Part shown: piece by piece, positions 34,340-43,203 of the stretch | How the letters are laid out: each line of letters begins with the position of its first letter | How positions within the stretch are numbered: the stretch's first letter is position 1 | From: Nocardia caishijiensis NBRC 108228 | GTDB taxonomy: Bacteria; Actinomycetota; Actinomycetes; Mycobacteriales; Mycobacteriaceae | Length of the DNA stretch: 64,000 bases | Direction of reading: 5' to 3' | Assembly (NCBI RefSeq): GCF_001612825.1 | Contig: NZ_BDBE01000030.1 | Location: 1-64,000, forward strand | Translations under genes and position numbers: made by a program | Notes under the pieces: generated by a model | The model's input: the letters and a program-made list of their open reading frames with translations, nothing else | Told to the model about the DNA's origin: nothing | Database searches by the model: none

Positions 34340-35476
34340 ATGTTCTCCACTCAGCGTTTTCGTCCCCGGCGTGCGGCCGCCGGTCTCGCTGTGTCGCTCG
34401 CGCTCGTCTCGGGAAGCTGGCTGAATTCCTCGGTCGCCCTGGCGGATTCCGGTACCAGGTTTCTGGTGATCGGCGGGACGGCGTCACCGAGTATCAGTGT
34501 GCTCGGCCTCGACGACGCGGGCAGGTTGTCGACGGTGCCCGGCTCACCGTTCGCGTCCGGGACCGGTTCGCTCGCGGTGACGGTCACGCCGGACGGCCGC
34601 TACGTCTACTCGACGAACACGGTGTCGGGCACTGTGAACGGATTCCGCCTCGGCGGCGACGGCGTTCTCACCCCGATACCCGAGGCGAACCTCGAGTTGG
34701 GCGCTCCCGGCGTCGGTGCCGTGGTCGCGCCCGACGGGAAGCGGCTGTATGTGACGAGCGGTTCGGTGACGAACGAGATCCGCACCTATTCGATTACCGC
34801 CACCGGCGGGCTGGTGTTCACCGGCACGGTTCAGGTACCCGGGGTGAGCGGGCTCAGTCAGATGGCGATCTCACCGGACGGCCGTTTCGTTTTCGCCGTC
34901 GGCTGGCTGCAGGCGACGACTTTCAGTTTCGCCGTCGGCCCCGACGGCGCGCTGACCCTCGTCGATTCCATCGGGTCGGGGCTGATGTCGACCCTGCCCG
35001 GTGTGACGCCGGACGGCAGGTTCCTCTACGTCAGCGATGAGGCGAGCGGCACTATCTCGGGCTATGCGATCGGCACCGACGGGCAACTGAACCCCGTGCC
35101 GGGGTCACCCTTCAGCACCGGGCTGATGTCGTTGCCGCACGCCGCCCAGTTCACCGCGGACAGCCGCCGGATGTACATCGCCGAGGCGATGGCCGGAAAG
35201 ATCGGCGGCTACGAGATCGCGGAGAACGGAGCGTTGATCCCGCTGCCCGGGGCGCCGTATCCGACACCGGCGGGCACCCTGCCCGGCCGCGTCGTGGTCG
35301 ACTCGGAATCGCAGCGGCTCTTCCTGATCGACACCCTCACTGTCGGTATCACCGCGCGTGTACATCCGTACGCGATGGCGCCCGACGGGCGGCTGACCCG
35401 GACGGGCGAGGAGTCCGTCGACACCGGGCTGATCTTCGCCGACGGCGCGAACGCGGTGGTGGCCGTGCAGCAATGA
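34340..35476 (+). CDS. Secreted beta-propeller, lactonase-like (YVTN/PF10282 type)
   Basis: 378 residues from the ATG at 34340 (GGAGG eight bases upstream). The N-terminus has a signal peptide: RFRPRRAAAGLAVSLALVSG, with likely cleavage after ALA near residue 35. The mature part is a row of blades with repeated VTPDGRYVYS, ISPDGRFVFA, VTPDGRFLYV units. It is a full-length paralogue of 57470-58606. The fold is that of 6-phosphogluconolactonase-like proteins, which act on lactones or serve as binding scaffolds. No catalytic residues can be assigned with confidence. It is exported, so any role is outside the membrane. Confidence 0.8.
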   Translation: MFSTQRFRPRRAAAGLAVSLALVSGSWLNSSVALADSGTRFLVIGGTASPSISVLGLDDAGRLSTVPGSPFASGTGSLAVTVTPDGRYVYSTNTVSGTVNGFRLGGDGVLTPIPEANLELGAPGVGAVVAPDGKRLYVTSGSVTNEIRTYSITATGGLVFTGTVQVPGVSGLSQMAISPDGRFVFAVGWLQATTFSFAVGPDGALTLVDSIGSGLMSTLPGVTPDGRFLYVSDEASGTISGYAIGTDGQLNPVPGSPFSTGLMSLPHAAQFTADSRRMYIAEAMAGKIGGYEIAENGALIPLPGAPYPTPAGTLPGRVVVDSESQRLFLIDTLTVGITARVHPYAMAPDGRLTRTGEESVDTGLIFADGANAVVAVQQ

Positions 35477-35495
35477 TATTACATATATTATATTG
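35475..35495. promoter_or_regulatory. AT-rich promoter/operator element upstream of CitE gene
   Basis: GATATTACATATATTATATTG overlaps the propeller stop and lies about 35-55 bases upstream of the CitE ATG. It separates the lyase from propeller transcription and belongs to the recurrent AT-rich class. Confidence 0.5.
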
Positions 35496-35529
35496 AGGAG
35501 ACTCGCACAGCTGCCAAGGGAGGCACACG

Positions 35530-36423
35530 ATGAAACCGTACCGCTCGATGCTCTTCGTCCCCGGTCACAAGGGGTCCTGGGCCGACAAGGGTGTCGCCTC
35601 CGGGGCCGACGCGCTGATCCTCGACCTCGAGGACTCGGTGCCCGCCGCGGACAAGGTCGAGGCGCGCGGCACGGTCGCGGCCACGATCGACCGTCTCACC
35701 GCCGAGGGTGTGCGTCCCGACCTGTGGGTGCGGGCCAATCCGGAGGTGAGCGGTCTGCTCGGCGGCGACCTGGAAGCCATCGTGCGGCCTGGCCTGGCCG
35801 GGCTGTTCCTGGCGAAGGTGTTCACCGCCGACGAGATCGTCCGGCTGGACGCGGTGCTGAGCCACATCGAGCAGCGTGAGGGCATCGAGGTCGGAACGGT
35901 CCAGCTGATCGTGTCGTTCGAGACCGCGGTGTCGATGGCGCACTGCGAGGACATCGCGGGCGCCAGCCCCCGCGTGGCCTCGCTGCTCGGCGCCACCGGA
36001 CCCAACGCCGACGTGGGTCGTGAACTCGGCTTCGAGTTCACCCCCGCCGGCCTGGAGACGCTGTACCTGCGCAGCCGGATCATCCTGGCGGCCAAGGCGA
36101 ACGGACTGCACCACCCGGTGACCGGGGTGTGGCAGGACATCAAGGACCTCGAGGGCGCGCGGCGCTTCTGCCTGGACAACCGGCAGCTCGGCTATCGCGG
36201 TCTGGTGGCGATCCACCCCTCGCACGTGGCGATCGCCAACGAAGTGTTCTCGCCGTCGCCGGAGACTGTCGACTACTGCAGGCGCATGATCGCGGCCTTC
36301 AACGAAGCCGAGGCAGCCGGTAGCGCGGCGGTCGACTTCGAAGGCCAGCACATCGATCTCGCCCACGTGAAGACGGCCGAGGGTGTCATCGCCCTGGCCG
36401 ACGCCGTGGCAGCCAACGCCTGA
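35530..36423 (+). CDS. CitE-like acyl-CoA lyase (HpcH/HpaI aldolase family)
   Basis: 297 residues. MLFVPGHKGSWADKG and ADALILDLEDSVPAADK give the CoA-binding and metal-binding (Glu/Asp) motifs; ETAVSMAHCEDIAGAS carries the second metal ligand region. Family members cleave or form malyl-CoA, citramalyl-CoA, beta-methylmalyl-CoA or HMG-CoA. Its convergent neighbours include a mesaconyl-CoA-hydratase-like gene and a second CitE gene. A citramalyl-CoA lyase role (to acetyl-CoA and pyruvate) is therefore attractive but unproven. It is monocistronic, with a strong terminator after it. Confidence 0.85.
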   Translation: MKPYRSMLFVPGHKGSWADKGVASGADALILDLEDSVPAADKVEARGTVAATIDRLTAEGVRPDLWVRANPEVSGLLGGDLEAIVRPGLAGLFLAKVFTADEIVRLDAVLSHIEQREGIEVGTVQLIVSFETAVSMAHCEDIAGASPRVASLLGATGPNADVGRELGFEFTPAGLETLYLRSRIILAAKANGLHHPVTGVWQDIKDLEGARRFCLDNRQLGYRGLVAIHPSHVAIANEVFSPSPETVDYCRRMIAAFNEAEAAGSAAVDFEGQHIDLAHVKTAEGVIALADAVAANA

Positions 36424-36433
36424 CAGGCAGACG

Positions 36434-36467
36434 AAAGCGGGGGTGGCCGTGGCCACCCCCGCTTTTT
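36434..36467. terminator. Strong hairpin terminator
   Basis: A 15-base perfect stem AAAGCGGGGGTGGCC (36434-36448), loop GT, and its complement (36451-36465), with T-rich ends on both strands, lies between the convergent CitE and MaoC genes. It is likely bidirectional. Confidence 0.85.
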
Positions 36468-36478
36468 CGTGCGGCCGA

Positions 36479-36931
36479 TCAGCTCACGATCAGCAGGACT
36501 GTCTCCGCGACACAGGCCGGCTTGGCCTCGCCACCGTCGAGTACGTACTTCGCCGTCACCACCGCTCCCGCGGCGGTTTCGGTAACGTCGGTGATCGTGA
36601 CCGTGGCCCGCAGGTTCGACCCGGCGCGCAGCGGAGCGGGGAAACGAACCTTGTTGACGCCGTAGTTCACCCGTGCCGAACCGAAGCTGAAGTCGATCAG
36701 TTCCGGCCGGAAGTGCGAGATCAGCGACAACGTGAGATACCCGTGCGCGATGGTGCTCCCGTAGGGGCCGGTCGCGGCGCGCACCGGGTCGACATGAATC
36801 CACTGTTCGTCGTCGGTGACAACGGCGAACGCGGAGATCCGTGTCTGGTCGACGAGGAACGGTTCGCTCGGGCCGATCGGTTCACCGACTGCGGCGCGGA
36901 CCTCGTCGAGAGTGGTGAAAACGCGGGTCAC
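36479..36931 (-). CDS. MaoC-like (R)-specific enoyl-CoA hydratase
   Basis: 150 residues, single hot-dog domain. It is the only MaoC of the four here with the canonical pair: Asp41 and His46 in TDDEQWIHVDP. GPYGSTIAHGYLTLSLI is the conserved second block. It should hydrate a 2-enoyl-CoA. It is the last gene of the minus-strand operon ACD > CitE > SDR > mesaconyl-hydratase-like > MaoC (12-base gap to the preceding gene). Close relatives in mycobacteria are Rv0130-type hydratases. Confidence 0.87.
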   Translation of the reverse strand: MTRVFTTLDEVRAAVGEPIGPSEPFLVDQTRISAFAVVTDDEQWIHVDPVRAATGPYGSTIAHGYLTLSLISHFRPELIDFSFGSARVNYGVNKVRFPAPLRAGSNLRATVTITDVTETAAGAVVTAKYVLDGGEAKPACVAETVLLIVS

Positions 36932-36943
36932 GATGTCTCCTGG

Positions 36944-37816
36944 CTAATCGGTGGTGAGGTCGACGGTGGCATTCGGACCGGCGGATTCCCCACCGGGACC
37001 GAACAATTCGAGTGCGACACCGTCGGGGACCTCGGTGGCGAGCAGACGGGCCCGCTGACCGCAGAACAGCGGTGCCCGGCCGCGATGACGCAACCCCCGC
37101 ACCGGCGCCCCGTGCATCAGCCGGTGGATCTCGGCCAACGCGATCGCCTGCAAGGGCCCGTGGACGACCAGCCCCGGGTACCCCTCCACGCCGGTGGCGT
37201 AGGGCCAGTCGTAATGGATGCGGTGTGCGTTCGCGGTCGCCGCGGAGAACCGGGCCAGCAGCGAGGGATCGGTGCGCAGTTCCCACGCGTCATCCGCGAT
37301 TCGGTGCAGTGGGGGACCGGGCAGGGTGTCCTCGGCGGACGGGATTTCCGCAGCGCGGTCCGGTTCGGGCGCTGCCTCCCGATAGATCAGGTTCTGCGAT
37401 TCCTCGATCGCGAGTTGCCCTGTGTCGTCGAACAACCGGATCTGCACATCGACAACGACCAGTGCCCCGGAGCGCCCGTTCTTCTCGGTCACCGACACCA
37501 CTTCGGCCTCACGGCGAACCGTGCTGCCGACGAGAAGTGGTGCGTGGAAACGGATCTCGCCACCGGCGAACATGCGGCGCGGCAGATCCACCGGGGGCAG
37601 GAACGAACCGCGCCGCGGGTGGCCGTCGGGGCCGAGCACGCCGGAGGCGGCCCAGCGGGGCAGGGCTACCCAGTGCCACAGCGGTGGCAAGGTGTCGCCG
37701 GGGCCCGGAACGGGCAGACCGTCGTCGAGCAGTGCGGCCAGCGCTGCCACCGGCGCGGGATCGAGGAGCTCGGTGGAGGTCTCGAGGTGGGGTTGCCAGG
37801 CGGGGGTGGTGCTCAC
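36944..37816 (-). CDS. Mesaconyl-C4-CoA hydratase-like FAS1-type dehydratase (double hot-dog)
   Basis: 290 residues with two hot-dog halves. The C-terminal half has [22 protein letters not shown] and [12 protein letters not shown], the signature of the HTD2/mesaconyl-C4-CoA hydratase group, with Asn196 and His201 at the active site. The N-terminal half begins with [12 protein letters not shown] and [15 protein letters not shown]. Known members hydrate mesaconyl-C4-CoA to citramalyl-CoA or itaconyl-CoA-type substrates. Next to two CitE-like lyases this supports a C5 dicarboxylyl-CoA route. It overlaps the SDR stop by 4 bases. Confidence 0.82.
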   Translation of the reverse strand: MSTTPAWQPHLETSTELLDPAPVAALAALLDDGLPVPGPGDTLPPLWHWVALPRWAASGVLGPDGHPRRGSFLPPVDLPRRMFAGGEIRFHAPLLVGSTVRREAEVVSVTEKNGRSGALVVVDVQIRLFDDTGQLAIEESQNLIYREAAPEPDRAAEIPSAEDTLPGPPLHRIADDAWELRTDPSLLARFSAATANAHRIHYDWPYATGVEGYPGLVVHGPLQAIALAEIHRLMHGAPVRGLRHRGRAPLFCGQRARLLATEVPDGVALELFGPGGESAGPNATVDLTTD

Positions 37817-38559
37817 ATGAACCGCCCGCCGGTCACCTCGAGCACCGTGCCCGTCATATACGAGGACATGTCGGAGGCGAGAAACAATGCCACCGTGGCG
37901 ATCTCGTCGATCTCACCGGCCCGGCCGAGCGGGATCTCGGCCATCTTCTGATCCCACACCTTCTGCGGCATGGCCTCGGTCATGGCGGTGCGGATCAGGC
38001 CGGGCTGGATGGCGTTGACCCGCACACCCAGGTGCGCGAGCTCTTTCGCGGCAGCCTTGGAGAGGCCGACGATGCCCGCCTTGGCGGCGGAGTAGTTGGT
38101 CTGACCGGGCAGACCGATCTTGCCCGACAGCGACGACATGTTGACGATGGCGCCGCTGCCGCGTTCGCGCATCACCGCACCGGCCAGTCGGGTGCCGTTC
38201 CAGGTTCCCTTGAGATGGACGGCGATGACCTGGTCGAACTGGTCCTCGGTCATCTTGCGCATGGTCGCGTCGCGGGTGATACCCGCGTTGTTGACCATCA
38301 CGTCGACGGGGGAGAAGGATTCGGCGGCCGCGTCGATCAGGGCCTGGACGTCGTCGGCGACGGTGACATCGCAGCGAACACCGCGGGCGACGGTCGCGCC
38401 GCCGAGCTTGTCCGCGGCGGCCTGGGCGGCGTCGCCATCGATGTCACCGATGACCACGCGCGCGCCCTCGGCGACGAATCGTTCGGCGATGGCGTAGCCG
38501 ATGCCCTGGGCGGCGCCGGTGACGACGGCGGTCTTGTCGGCCAGAAGTGGTCCGGTCAT
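37813..38559 (-). CDS. SDR oxidoreductase, FabG-like
   Basis: 248 residues, classical SDR length. [17 protein letters not shown] is the cofactor loop, [14 protein letters not shown] the NNAG motif, and the catalytic Ser-Tyr-Lys are in NMSSLSG and NYSAAKAG. It should be a 3-hydroxyacyl-CoA dehydrogenase or 3-ketoacyl reductase. It overlaps both neighbours by 4 bases (CitE upstream, hydratase downstream), so it is part of a tightly coupled operon. Confidence 0.9.
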   Translation of the reverse strand: MTGPLLADKTAVVTGAAQGIGYAIAERFVAEGARVVIGDIDGDAAQAAADKLGGATVARGVRCDVTVADDVQALIDAAAESFSPVDVMVNNAGITRDATMRKMTEDQFDQVIAVHLKGTWNGTRLAGAVMRERGSGAIVNMSSLSGKIGLPGQTNYSAAKAGIVGLSKAAAKELAHLGVRVNAIQPGLIRTAMTEAMPQKVWDQKMAEIPLGRAGEIDEIATVALFLASDMSSYMTGTVLEVTGGRFM

Positions 38560-39455
38560 GGCTTTTCCTCACTGTCGGTGGTGGCGTCGAGCTGCGCCAG
38601 GATGCGGCGGGCACGGTCGAGTACGGGCTTGTCGACCATGGCACCGTCGACCACGGCGACACCCGAGGTGTCGGTGATCGCGGCGGCAATCTTGCGGGCC
38701 CAGGCCTGTTCGGCATCGGTCGGGCGAAACGCGGTCGCTACCGGGTGGAGCTGGCGCGGGTGGATGCACAGTTTGCCGGTGAAACCGAGCCGTTTGCCGT
38801 AGCGAGCATCATCTTCGACCAGGGCGGCATCGTCGACGACGCCGGTGACGCCGTCGATCGGGCCGGGCAGGCCTGCGGCCGCGGAAGCGAGGACCAGCGC
38901 GTGCCTGGTCCCGGCGAGTGCTTCGCGGTCGGTGGGATCGACACCGAGTTCGGCGGCCAGATCGAAGGTCCCGACCGCGAGCCGGTCCACGCCCGGCGTG
39001 GCCGCGACGGCCGCGGAATGCGACACCCCTGCGGCCGTCTCGATCAAGGCGATCAGCAGGGGTCGGCTGCTGGCGACTTTCGGGCGGTAGGGTGCGCTGG
39101 CCCGAGCCTCGGTGAGGGCATCGATGACACCGTCGAGGTTGCCGATATCGGCCTTGGGTAGCACGACCGCGCAGCACAGCGGTGCCAGCGCGGCGAGATC
39201 GTGCACGTGCCAGGCGGTTCCGACAGCATTGATACGGACCGCGCACGCATTGCCTGCTTCGATCCAGGCGACGGCGTGTTCACGGGCGGCGTCCTTCGCA
39301 TCGGGTGCCACGGCGTCTTCGAGATCGAGGACGACCAGACCCGGACCCGCCGCAGCGGCCTTGGCGAAGCGTTCGGGCCGGTCGGCCGGAACGAACAGCA
39401 GGGTCGACGCGTCGCGGATCCGGGTCGCCAGATCCGTTGTGGTTCCGGCGCTCAC
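38556..39455 (-). CDS. CitE-like acyl-CoA lyase (second copy)
   Basis: 299 residues. [34 protein letters not shown] and [11 protein letters not shown], then [26 protein letters not shown] and [10 protein letters not shown], are standard CitE/CLYBL blocks with the metal-binding Glu and Asp in place. It differs considerably from the copy at 35530, so the two may cleave different substrates. It lies between ACD and SDR with 4-base overlaps on both sides. Likely a citramalyl-, malyl- or methylmalyl-CoA lyase. Confidence 0.87.
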   Translation of the reverse strand: MSAGTTTDLATRIRDASTLLFVPADRPERFAKAAAAGPGLVVLDLEDAVAPDAKDAAREHAVAWIEAGNACAVRINAVGTAWHVHDLAALAPLCCAVVLPKADIGNLDGVIDALTEARASAPYRPKVASSRPLLIALIETAAGVSHSAAVAATPGVDRLAVGTFDLAAELGVDPTDREALAGTRHALVLASAAAGLPGPIDGVTGVVDDAALVEDDARYGKRLGFTGKLCIHPRQLHPVATAFRPTDAEQAWARKIAAAITDTSGVAVVDGAMVDKPVLDRARRILAQLDATTDSEEKP

Positions 39456-40615
39456 GCGCGCTTCTTCGCTTCGCGCACGAGCCCGCCGCCGATGATCAGG
39501 CGCTGGATCTCGCTGGTGCCCTCGTACAGCCGCAGCAGGCGCACGTCGCGGTAGATGTGCTCGACGGTCACCTCACGCATGTACCCGCTGCCGCCGTGGA
39601 TCTGCACCGCGTTGTCGGCGACGCGGCCGACCATCTCGGTGCAGAACAGCTTGGCCACCGAGGGCGAGATGCGGCGGTCCTCGCCGGAGACGTACTTGGC
39701 GGCGGCGTCGCGCACGAGCGCGCGGCCTGCCATCACGCCGGTCTGCATGTCGGCGATCATCGCCTGGACCAGCTGGAAGTCGCCGATGGGCGTACCACCC
39801 TGGGTGACGGTGGCGGCGTAGGCGACGGATTCGTCGAGGGCGCGCTGCGCGGTACCGACCGACAGTGCGGCGATGTGCACGCGACCACGCGAGAGCGAGG
39901 CCATCGCGGCCTTGTAGCCGACATCCTCCGAGCCACCGACCAGGGCGTCGGCGGGCACTCGGACGTCGGTGAACGTGACGTCGGCGGTCCAGGCACCTTC
40001 CTGACCCATCTTCGCGTCCTTGGGTCCGACGATGACACCCGGTGTATCGGCGGGTACCAGGAACACCGCGATCCCGGGCCCGTCGGGACCCGGCTCGGCC
40101 GTGCGGGCGAAGGTGACGAACAGGTCGGCCAGCGGCGCGTTGGTGATGAACCGCTTCTGGCCGTCGATCACCCAGTCGTCACCGTCGCGGCGGGCACGGG
40201 TGCGCAGACCGGCGGGATTGGAACCCGCGCCGGGCTCGGTGAGCGCGAAGGAGGCCAGCACCTCGCCCGAGGCGATCCGCTCGAGCCACTGCTTCTTCTG
40301 TTCGTCGGTGCCGTAGTTGACCAGCACCTGACCGGCGATGCCGTTGTTGGTGCCGAACAGCGAACGCAGCGCCAGCGAGGTGTAGCCGAACTCCATGGCC
40401 AGCTCGACATCCTGGGTGAGATCGACGCCGAGGCCGCCCCACTGCTGCGGGATGGCGTACCCGAACAGGCCCATCTCGGCAGCGGCCTGCCGGATGTCGT
40501 CGGGAATCGCGTTGGTCTCCAGGATCTCCTGCTCGCGCGGGACGACCTTGGTACGGATGAACGTGCGGACGTGAGCCAGGATCGGCTCGAAGTCCTCGGC
40601 ACTGAGTTCGGACAC
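39452..40615 (-). CDS. Acyl-CoA dehydrogenase
   Basis: 387 residues. FALTEPGAGSNPAG and WVIDGQKRFITNAP are the FAD/substrate motifs; the catalytic Glu is in RLYEGTSEIQRLIIG, as in SCAD/MCAD. It begins a five-gene minus operon and is divergent from the MaoC gene at 40746 across a 130-base region with three AT-rich elements. It should start oxidation of a short or branched acyl-CoA, perhaps methylsuccinyl-type if the C5 hypothesis is right. Confidence 0.92.
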   Translation of the reverse strand: MSELSAEDFEPILAHVRTFIRTKVVPREQEILETNAIPDDIRQAAAEMGLFGYAIPQQWGGLGVDLTQDVELAMEFGYTSLALRSLFGTNNGIAGQVLVNYGTDEQKKQWLERIASGEVLASFALTEPGAGSNPAGLRTRARRDGDDWVIDGQKRFITNAPLADLFVTFARTAEPGPDGPGIAVFLVPADTPGVIVGPKDAKMGQEGAWTADVTFTDVRVPADALVGGSEDVGYKAAMASLSRGRVHIAALSVGTAQRALDESVAYAATVTQGGTPIGDFQLVQAMIADMQTGVMAGRALVRDAAAKYVSGEDRRISPSVAKLFCTEMVGRVADNAVQIHGGSGYMREVTVEHIYRDVRLLRLYEGTSEIQRLIIGGGLVREAKKRA

Positions 40616-40647
40616 TCACGGCTCCTCTGTGGTTGAGGCTGATACTA

Positions 40648-40675
40648 GATATAATATACAATGATATAATATATG
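40648..40675. promoter_or_regulatory. Tandem AT-rich elements GATATAATATA x2
   Basis: Two direct copies (40648-40658 and 40663-40673) are spaced 15 bases apart, in the shared promoter of the ACD operon (minus) and the MaoC operon (plus). They lie about 35-60 bases from the ACD start. Confidence 0.6.
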
Positions 40676-40717
40676 ATGAGCCGAACGGTGAGGTAGCATC
40701 CGTTCGACACCGTCTAG

Positions 40718-40732
40718 TACATAATATATTCC
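40718..40732. promoter_or_regulatory. AT-rich element TACATAATATATTCC upstream of MaoC operon
   Basis: Third AT-rich copy in this divergent region, 14 bases before the MaoC ATG at 40746 and just upstream of its GAGAGGA ribosome site. The core CATAATATAT recurs at 58999. Confidence 0.5.
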
Positions 40733-40745
40733 GAGAGGACGCGAC

Positions 40746-41207
40746 ATGGCTGGCCTGTATTTCGAGGAGTTCGAGCCGGGAATGGTCATCGACCACCCCA
40801 CCCGCCGCACGGTGACCGAGGCCGACAACACCTTCTTCAGTGTGATGACGCTGAACCTGGCCCCGCTGCACCTGGACGCGGAGTACAGCAAGAACTCGAT
40901 CTACGGCCAGCGCCTGGTGAACAGCTTGTTCATCCTCGGCCTGGTCTCGGGTATCACCGTGCCGGAGACCACGCAGGGCACCACCCTCGGCAACCTGGGC
41001 TTCGAGCAGATCAAGTTCCCCAAGCCGGTGTTCCACGGTGACACCATCCACGTGCAGACCAAGATCGAGAACAAGCGGGAATCCAAGAGCCGCAACGACT
41101 CCGGCATCGTGACCTTCCGTCACCTCGGGATCAACCAGCGCGACGAGGTGGTGTGCGACGCCCTGCGTGTCGGCCTGATGATGAAGCGTCCGGCCGAGCA
41201 GGCCTGA
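40746..41207 (+). CDS. MaoC-like hydratase, mesaconyl-CoA-hydratase type
   Basis: 153 residues. The active-site loop MTLNLAPLHLDAEYS has His42 with Asn37 five residues before it, the NxxPxH form seen in mesaconyl-CoA and related hydratases; GTTLGNLGFEQIKFPKPVFHGDTIHVQTKI is the second family block. It should hydrate an enoyl-CoA with a branched or dicarboxylic acyl group. It is the first gene of a plus-strand run of up to nine genes, 38 bases before the ligase. Confidence 0.87.
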   Translation: MAGLYFEEFEPGMVIDHPTRRTVTEADNTFFSVMTLNLAPLHLDAEYSKNSIYGQRLVNSLFILGLVSGITVPETTQGTTLGNLGFEQIKFPKPVFHGDTIHVQTKIENKRESKSRNDSGIVTFRHLGINQRDEVVCDALRVGLMMKRPAEQA

Positions 41208-41245
41208 TCCGCCACACGACGAACCAGCAACGAGGAGGACACGTC

Positions 41246-43201
41246 ATGGTGGACGTTCAGCCTGCCGAGCAGCCGGCCTGGGTGCCCGACGAACAGATCC
41301 GTGAGCGCAGCCGTCTGCTCGCGGCGATGCGCGCCTGGGGATTCGGTGACGACGCGGCAGCGGTCGCCGCGCTCAACGAGCGAGCCATCGCCGAGCCCGA
41401 ATGGTTCTGGCGGGCCGCGACAACCGACCTGGGCGTGGACTTCTCGGTCCCGTTCGACCGCGTCGTCGACGAGTCGGCCGGGAAACCGTTCCCCCGGTGG
41501 TTCACCGGCGGCGGCGTCAATATCGCGCAGCTGGCCGCGCACCGGCATGCACGAGGTTCCGCCGCCGATCGCCTAGCGGTGGTTTACGAGGGCGACGAGG
41601 GCGAACGGCGCACGCTGACCTTCGCCGAACTCGACGACCAGGTGCGGCGTTTCGCCGCCAACCTCACCGAGCTGGGTGTCCGGCGCGGTGACCGGGTGGT
41701 GCTGTTCATGCCGGTGGTGCCCGAAGCCGCGGTGGCCTTCCTCGCGATCGCGATGATCGGGGCCGTCTCGGTACCCACCTTCAGTGGTTACGCGCCTGAT
41801 GCGCTCGCCACCCGCCTGCAGGATTCCGAAGCGGTGCTGCTGGTGACCGCGGACGGGACGACGCGGCGCGGCAAGCGGGTCGAACTGAAGGCGACCGCCG
41901 ACGCGGCGCTGGAATCGGCGCCGACCGTGGCCAAGGTCGTCGTCGTGCGGCATCTGGGCACCGAGGTGCCGATGCGCGCGGGTCGCGACGTGTACTACGA
42001 CGAACTGGACGCGGACCCGGCCCCGGTGCCGACCGCCGAGACCGAGTCCAACGATCCGCTGACCATCGTCTACACCTCGGGTACCACCGGTCGCCCCAAG
42101 GGCATCGTGCACTCCCACGGTGGTTTCGCGGTGAAGACGGCGGTCGACTTCGGCTACGGCTTCGACGTGCACGAAGGCGACGTCGTCTCGTGGATCACCG
42201 ACCTCGGCTGGCTGGTCGGCCCCATGCTGATGACCGGCCCGCTGCAACTCGGCGCGACGATCGTGATGATCGAGGGCTTGCCGACGCACCCCACCGCGCA
42301 CCGCATGTGGGAGATCATCGAACGCAACGGTGTCACCGTCGCCGGTATCGCGCCCACCGCGGCGCGTGCGCTGAAGGCGGCGGGGGAGGAGGTGACCCAT
42401 GCGATGCCGAGCCTGCGCACCTTCGTGTCCACCGGCGAGGCCTGGGACGAACCCACCTGGTGGTGGCTGTTCTCCGAGGTCGGCGGCGGCACCCGGCCGA
42501 TCGTGAACTACAGCGGTGGCACCGAGGTCGGCGGCGGCATCCTGATCGGGTACCCGTTCCTGCCCGCCGCCCCGGCCGCCTTCACCGGTGCACTGCCCGG
42601 CGTGGACGCGTCGGTGTTCGGTGAGGACGGCAATCCGGTCGTCGGTGAGATCGGTGAACTGGTGGTCCGCAACACCTTCCCCGGCATGACCCATGCCTTC
42701 TGGCAGGACCGCGACCGGTATCTCGACACCTACTGGAACCAGTGGGACGGCGTGTGGGTGCACGGCGACCTGGCCAGCATCGACGACCAGGGCATGTGGC
42801 GCATCCACGGCCGCTCCGACGACACCATCAAACTGTCGGGCCGCCGGGTCGGTCCCGCGGAGATCGAGGCGGCGCTGCTGCGCGACAACCGGATCGCCGA
42901 GGTCGCCGTGATCGGCGTGCCCGACGAGCTGCGTGGCCAGCGCGCGGTCGCGTTCGCCGTGCTGCGTTCCACCGGTCAGGCTCCGGAAGATTTGCAGGAC
43001 ACCGCGATCGGTAACGCGGGACGCTCGTTCGCTCCCTCGGTCGTCGTGGTGGAGAGCTTGCCCAAGACCAAGAACGGAAAAATCATGCGCCGGGCCATTC
43101 GGTCCCGGTATCTCGGGGCACCGACCGGAGACATGTCCTCCCTCGACCCCGCCACCCCACTCGAAGCGATCCCCGTGTCCACGGGCGACGAACAGGAGTA
43201 G
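41246..43201 (+). CDS. Acetyl/propionyl-CoA synthetase-type acyl-CoA ligase
   Basis: 651 residues from the ATG at 41246 (GAGGAGG upstream). An ACS-type N-terminal domain is followed by the P-loop IVYTSGTTGRPKGIVHSHGG, WITDLGWLVGP, YWNQWDGVWVHGDLASID and the C-terminal lysine in PKTKNGKIMRRAI. The length and the N-terminus put it with acetyl/acetoacetyl-type synthetases rather than FadD. It should activate a short or branched-chain acid. The ACD begins two bases after its stop. Confidence 0.88.
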   Translation: MVDVQPAEQPAWVPDEQIRERSRLLAAMRAWGFGDDAAAVAALNERAIAEPEWFWRAATTDLGVDFSVPFDRVVDESAGKPFPRWFTGGGVNIAQLAAHRHARGSAADRLAVVYEGDEGERRTLTFAELDDQVRRFAANLTELGVRRGDRVVLFMPVVPEAAVAFLAIAMIGAVSVPTFSGYAPDALATRLQDSEAVLLVTADGTTRRGKRVELKATADAALESAPTVAKVVVVRHLGTEVPMRAGRDVYYDELDADPAPVPTAETESNDPLTIVYTSGTTGRPKGIVHSHGGFAVKTAVDFGYGFDVHEGDVVSWITDLGWLVGPMLMTGPLQLGATIVMIEGLPTHPTAHRMWEIIERNGVTVAGIAPTAARALKAAGEEVTHAMPSLRTFVSTGEAWDEPTWWWLFSEVGGGTRPIVNYSGGTEVGGGILIGYPFLPAAPAAFTGALPGVDASVFGEDGNPVVGEIGELVVRNTFPGMTHAFWQDRDRYLDTYWNQWDGVWVHGDLASIDDQGMWRIHGRSDDTIKLSGRRVGPAEIEAALLRDNRIAEVAVIGVPDELRGQRAVAFAVLRSTGQAPEDLQDTAIGNAGRSFAPSVVVVESLPKTKNGKIMRRAIRSRYLGAPTGDMSSLDPATPLEAIPVSTGDEQE

Positions 43202-43203
43202 CA

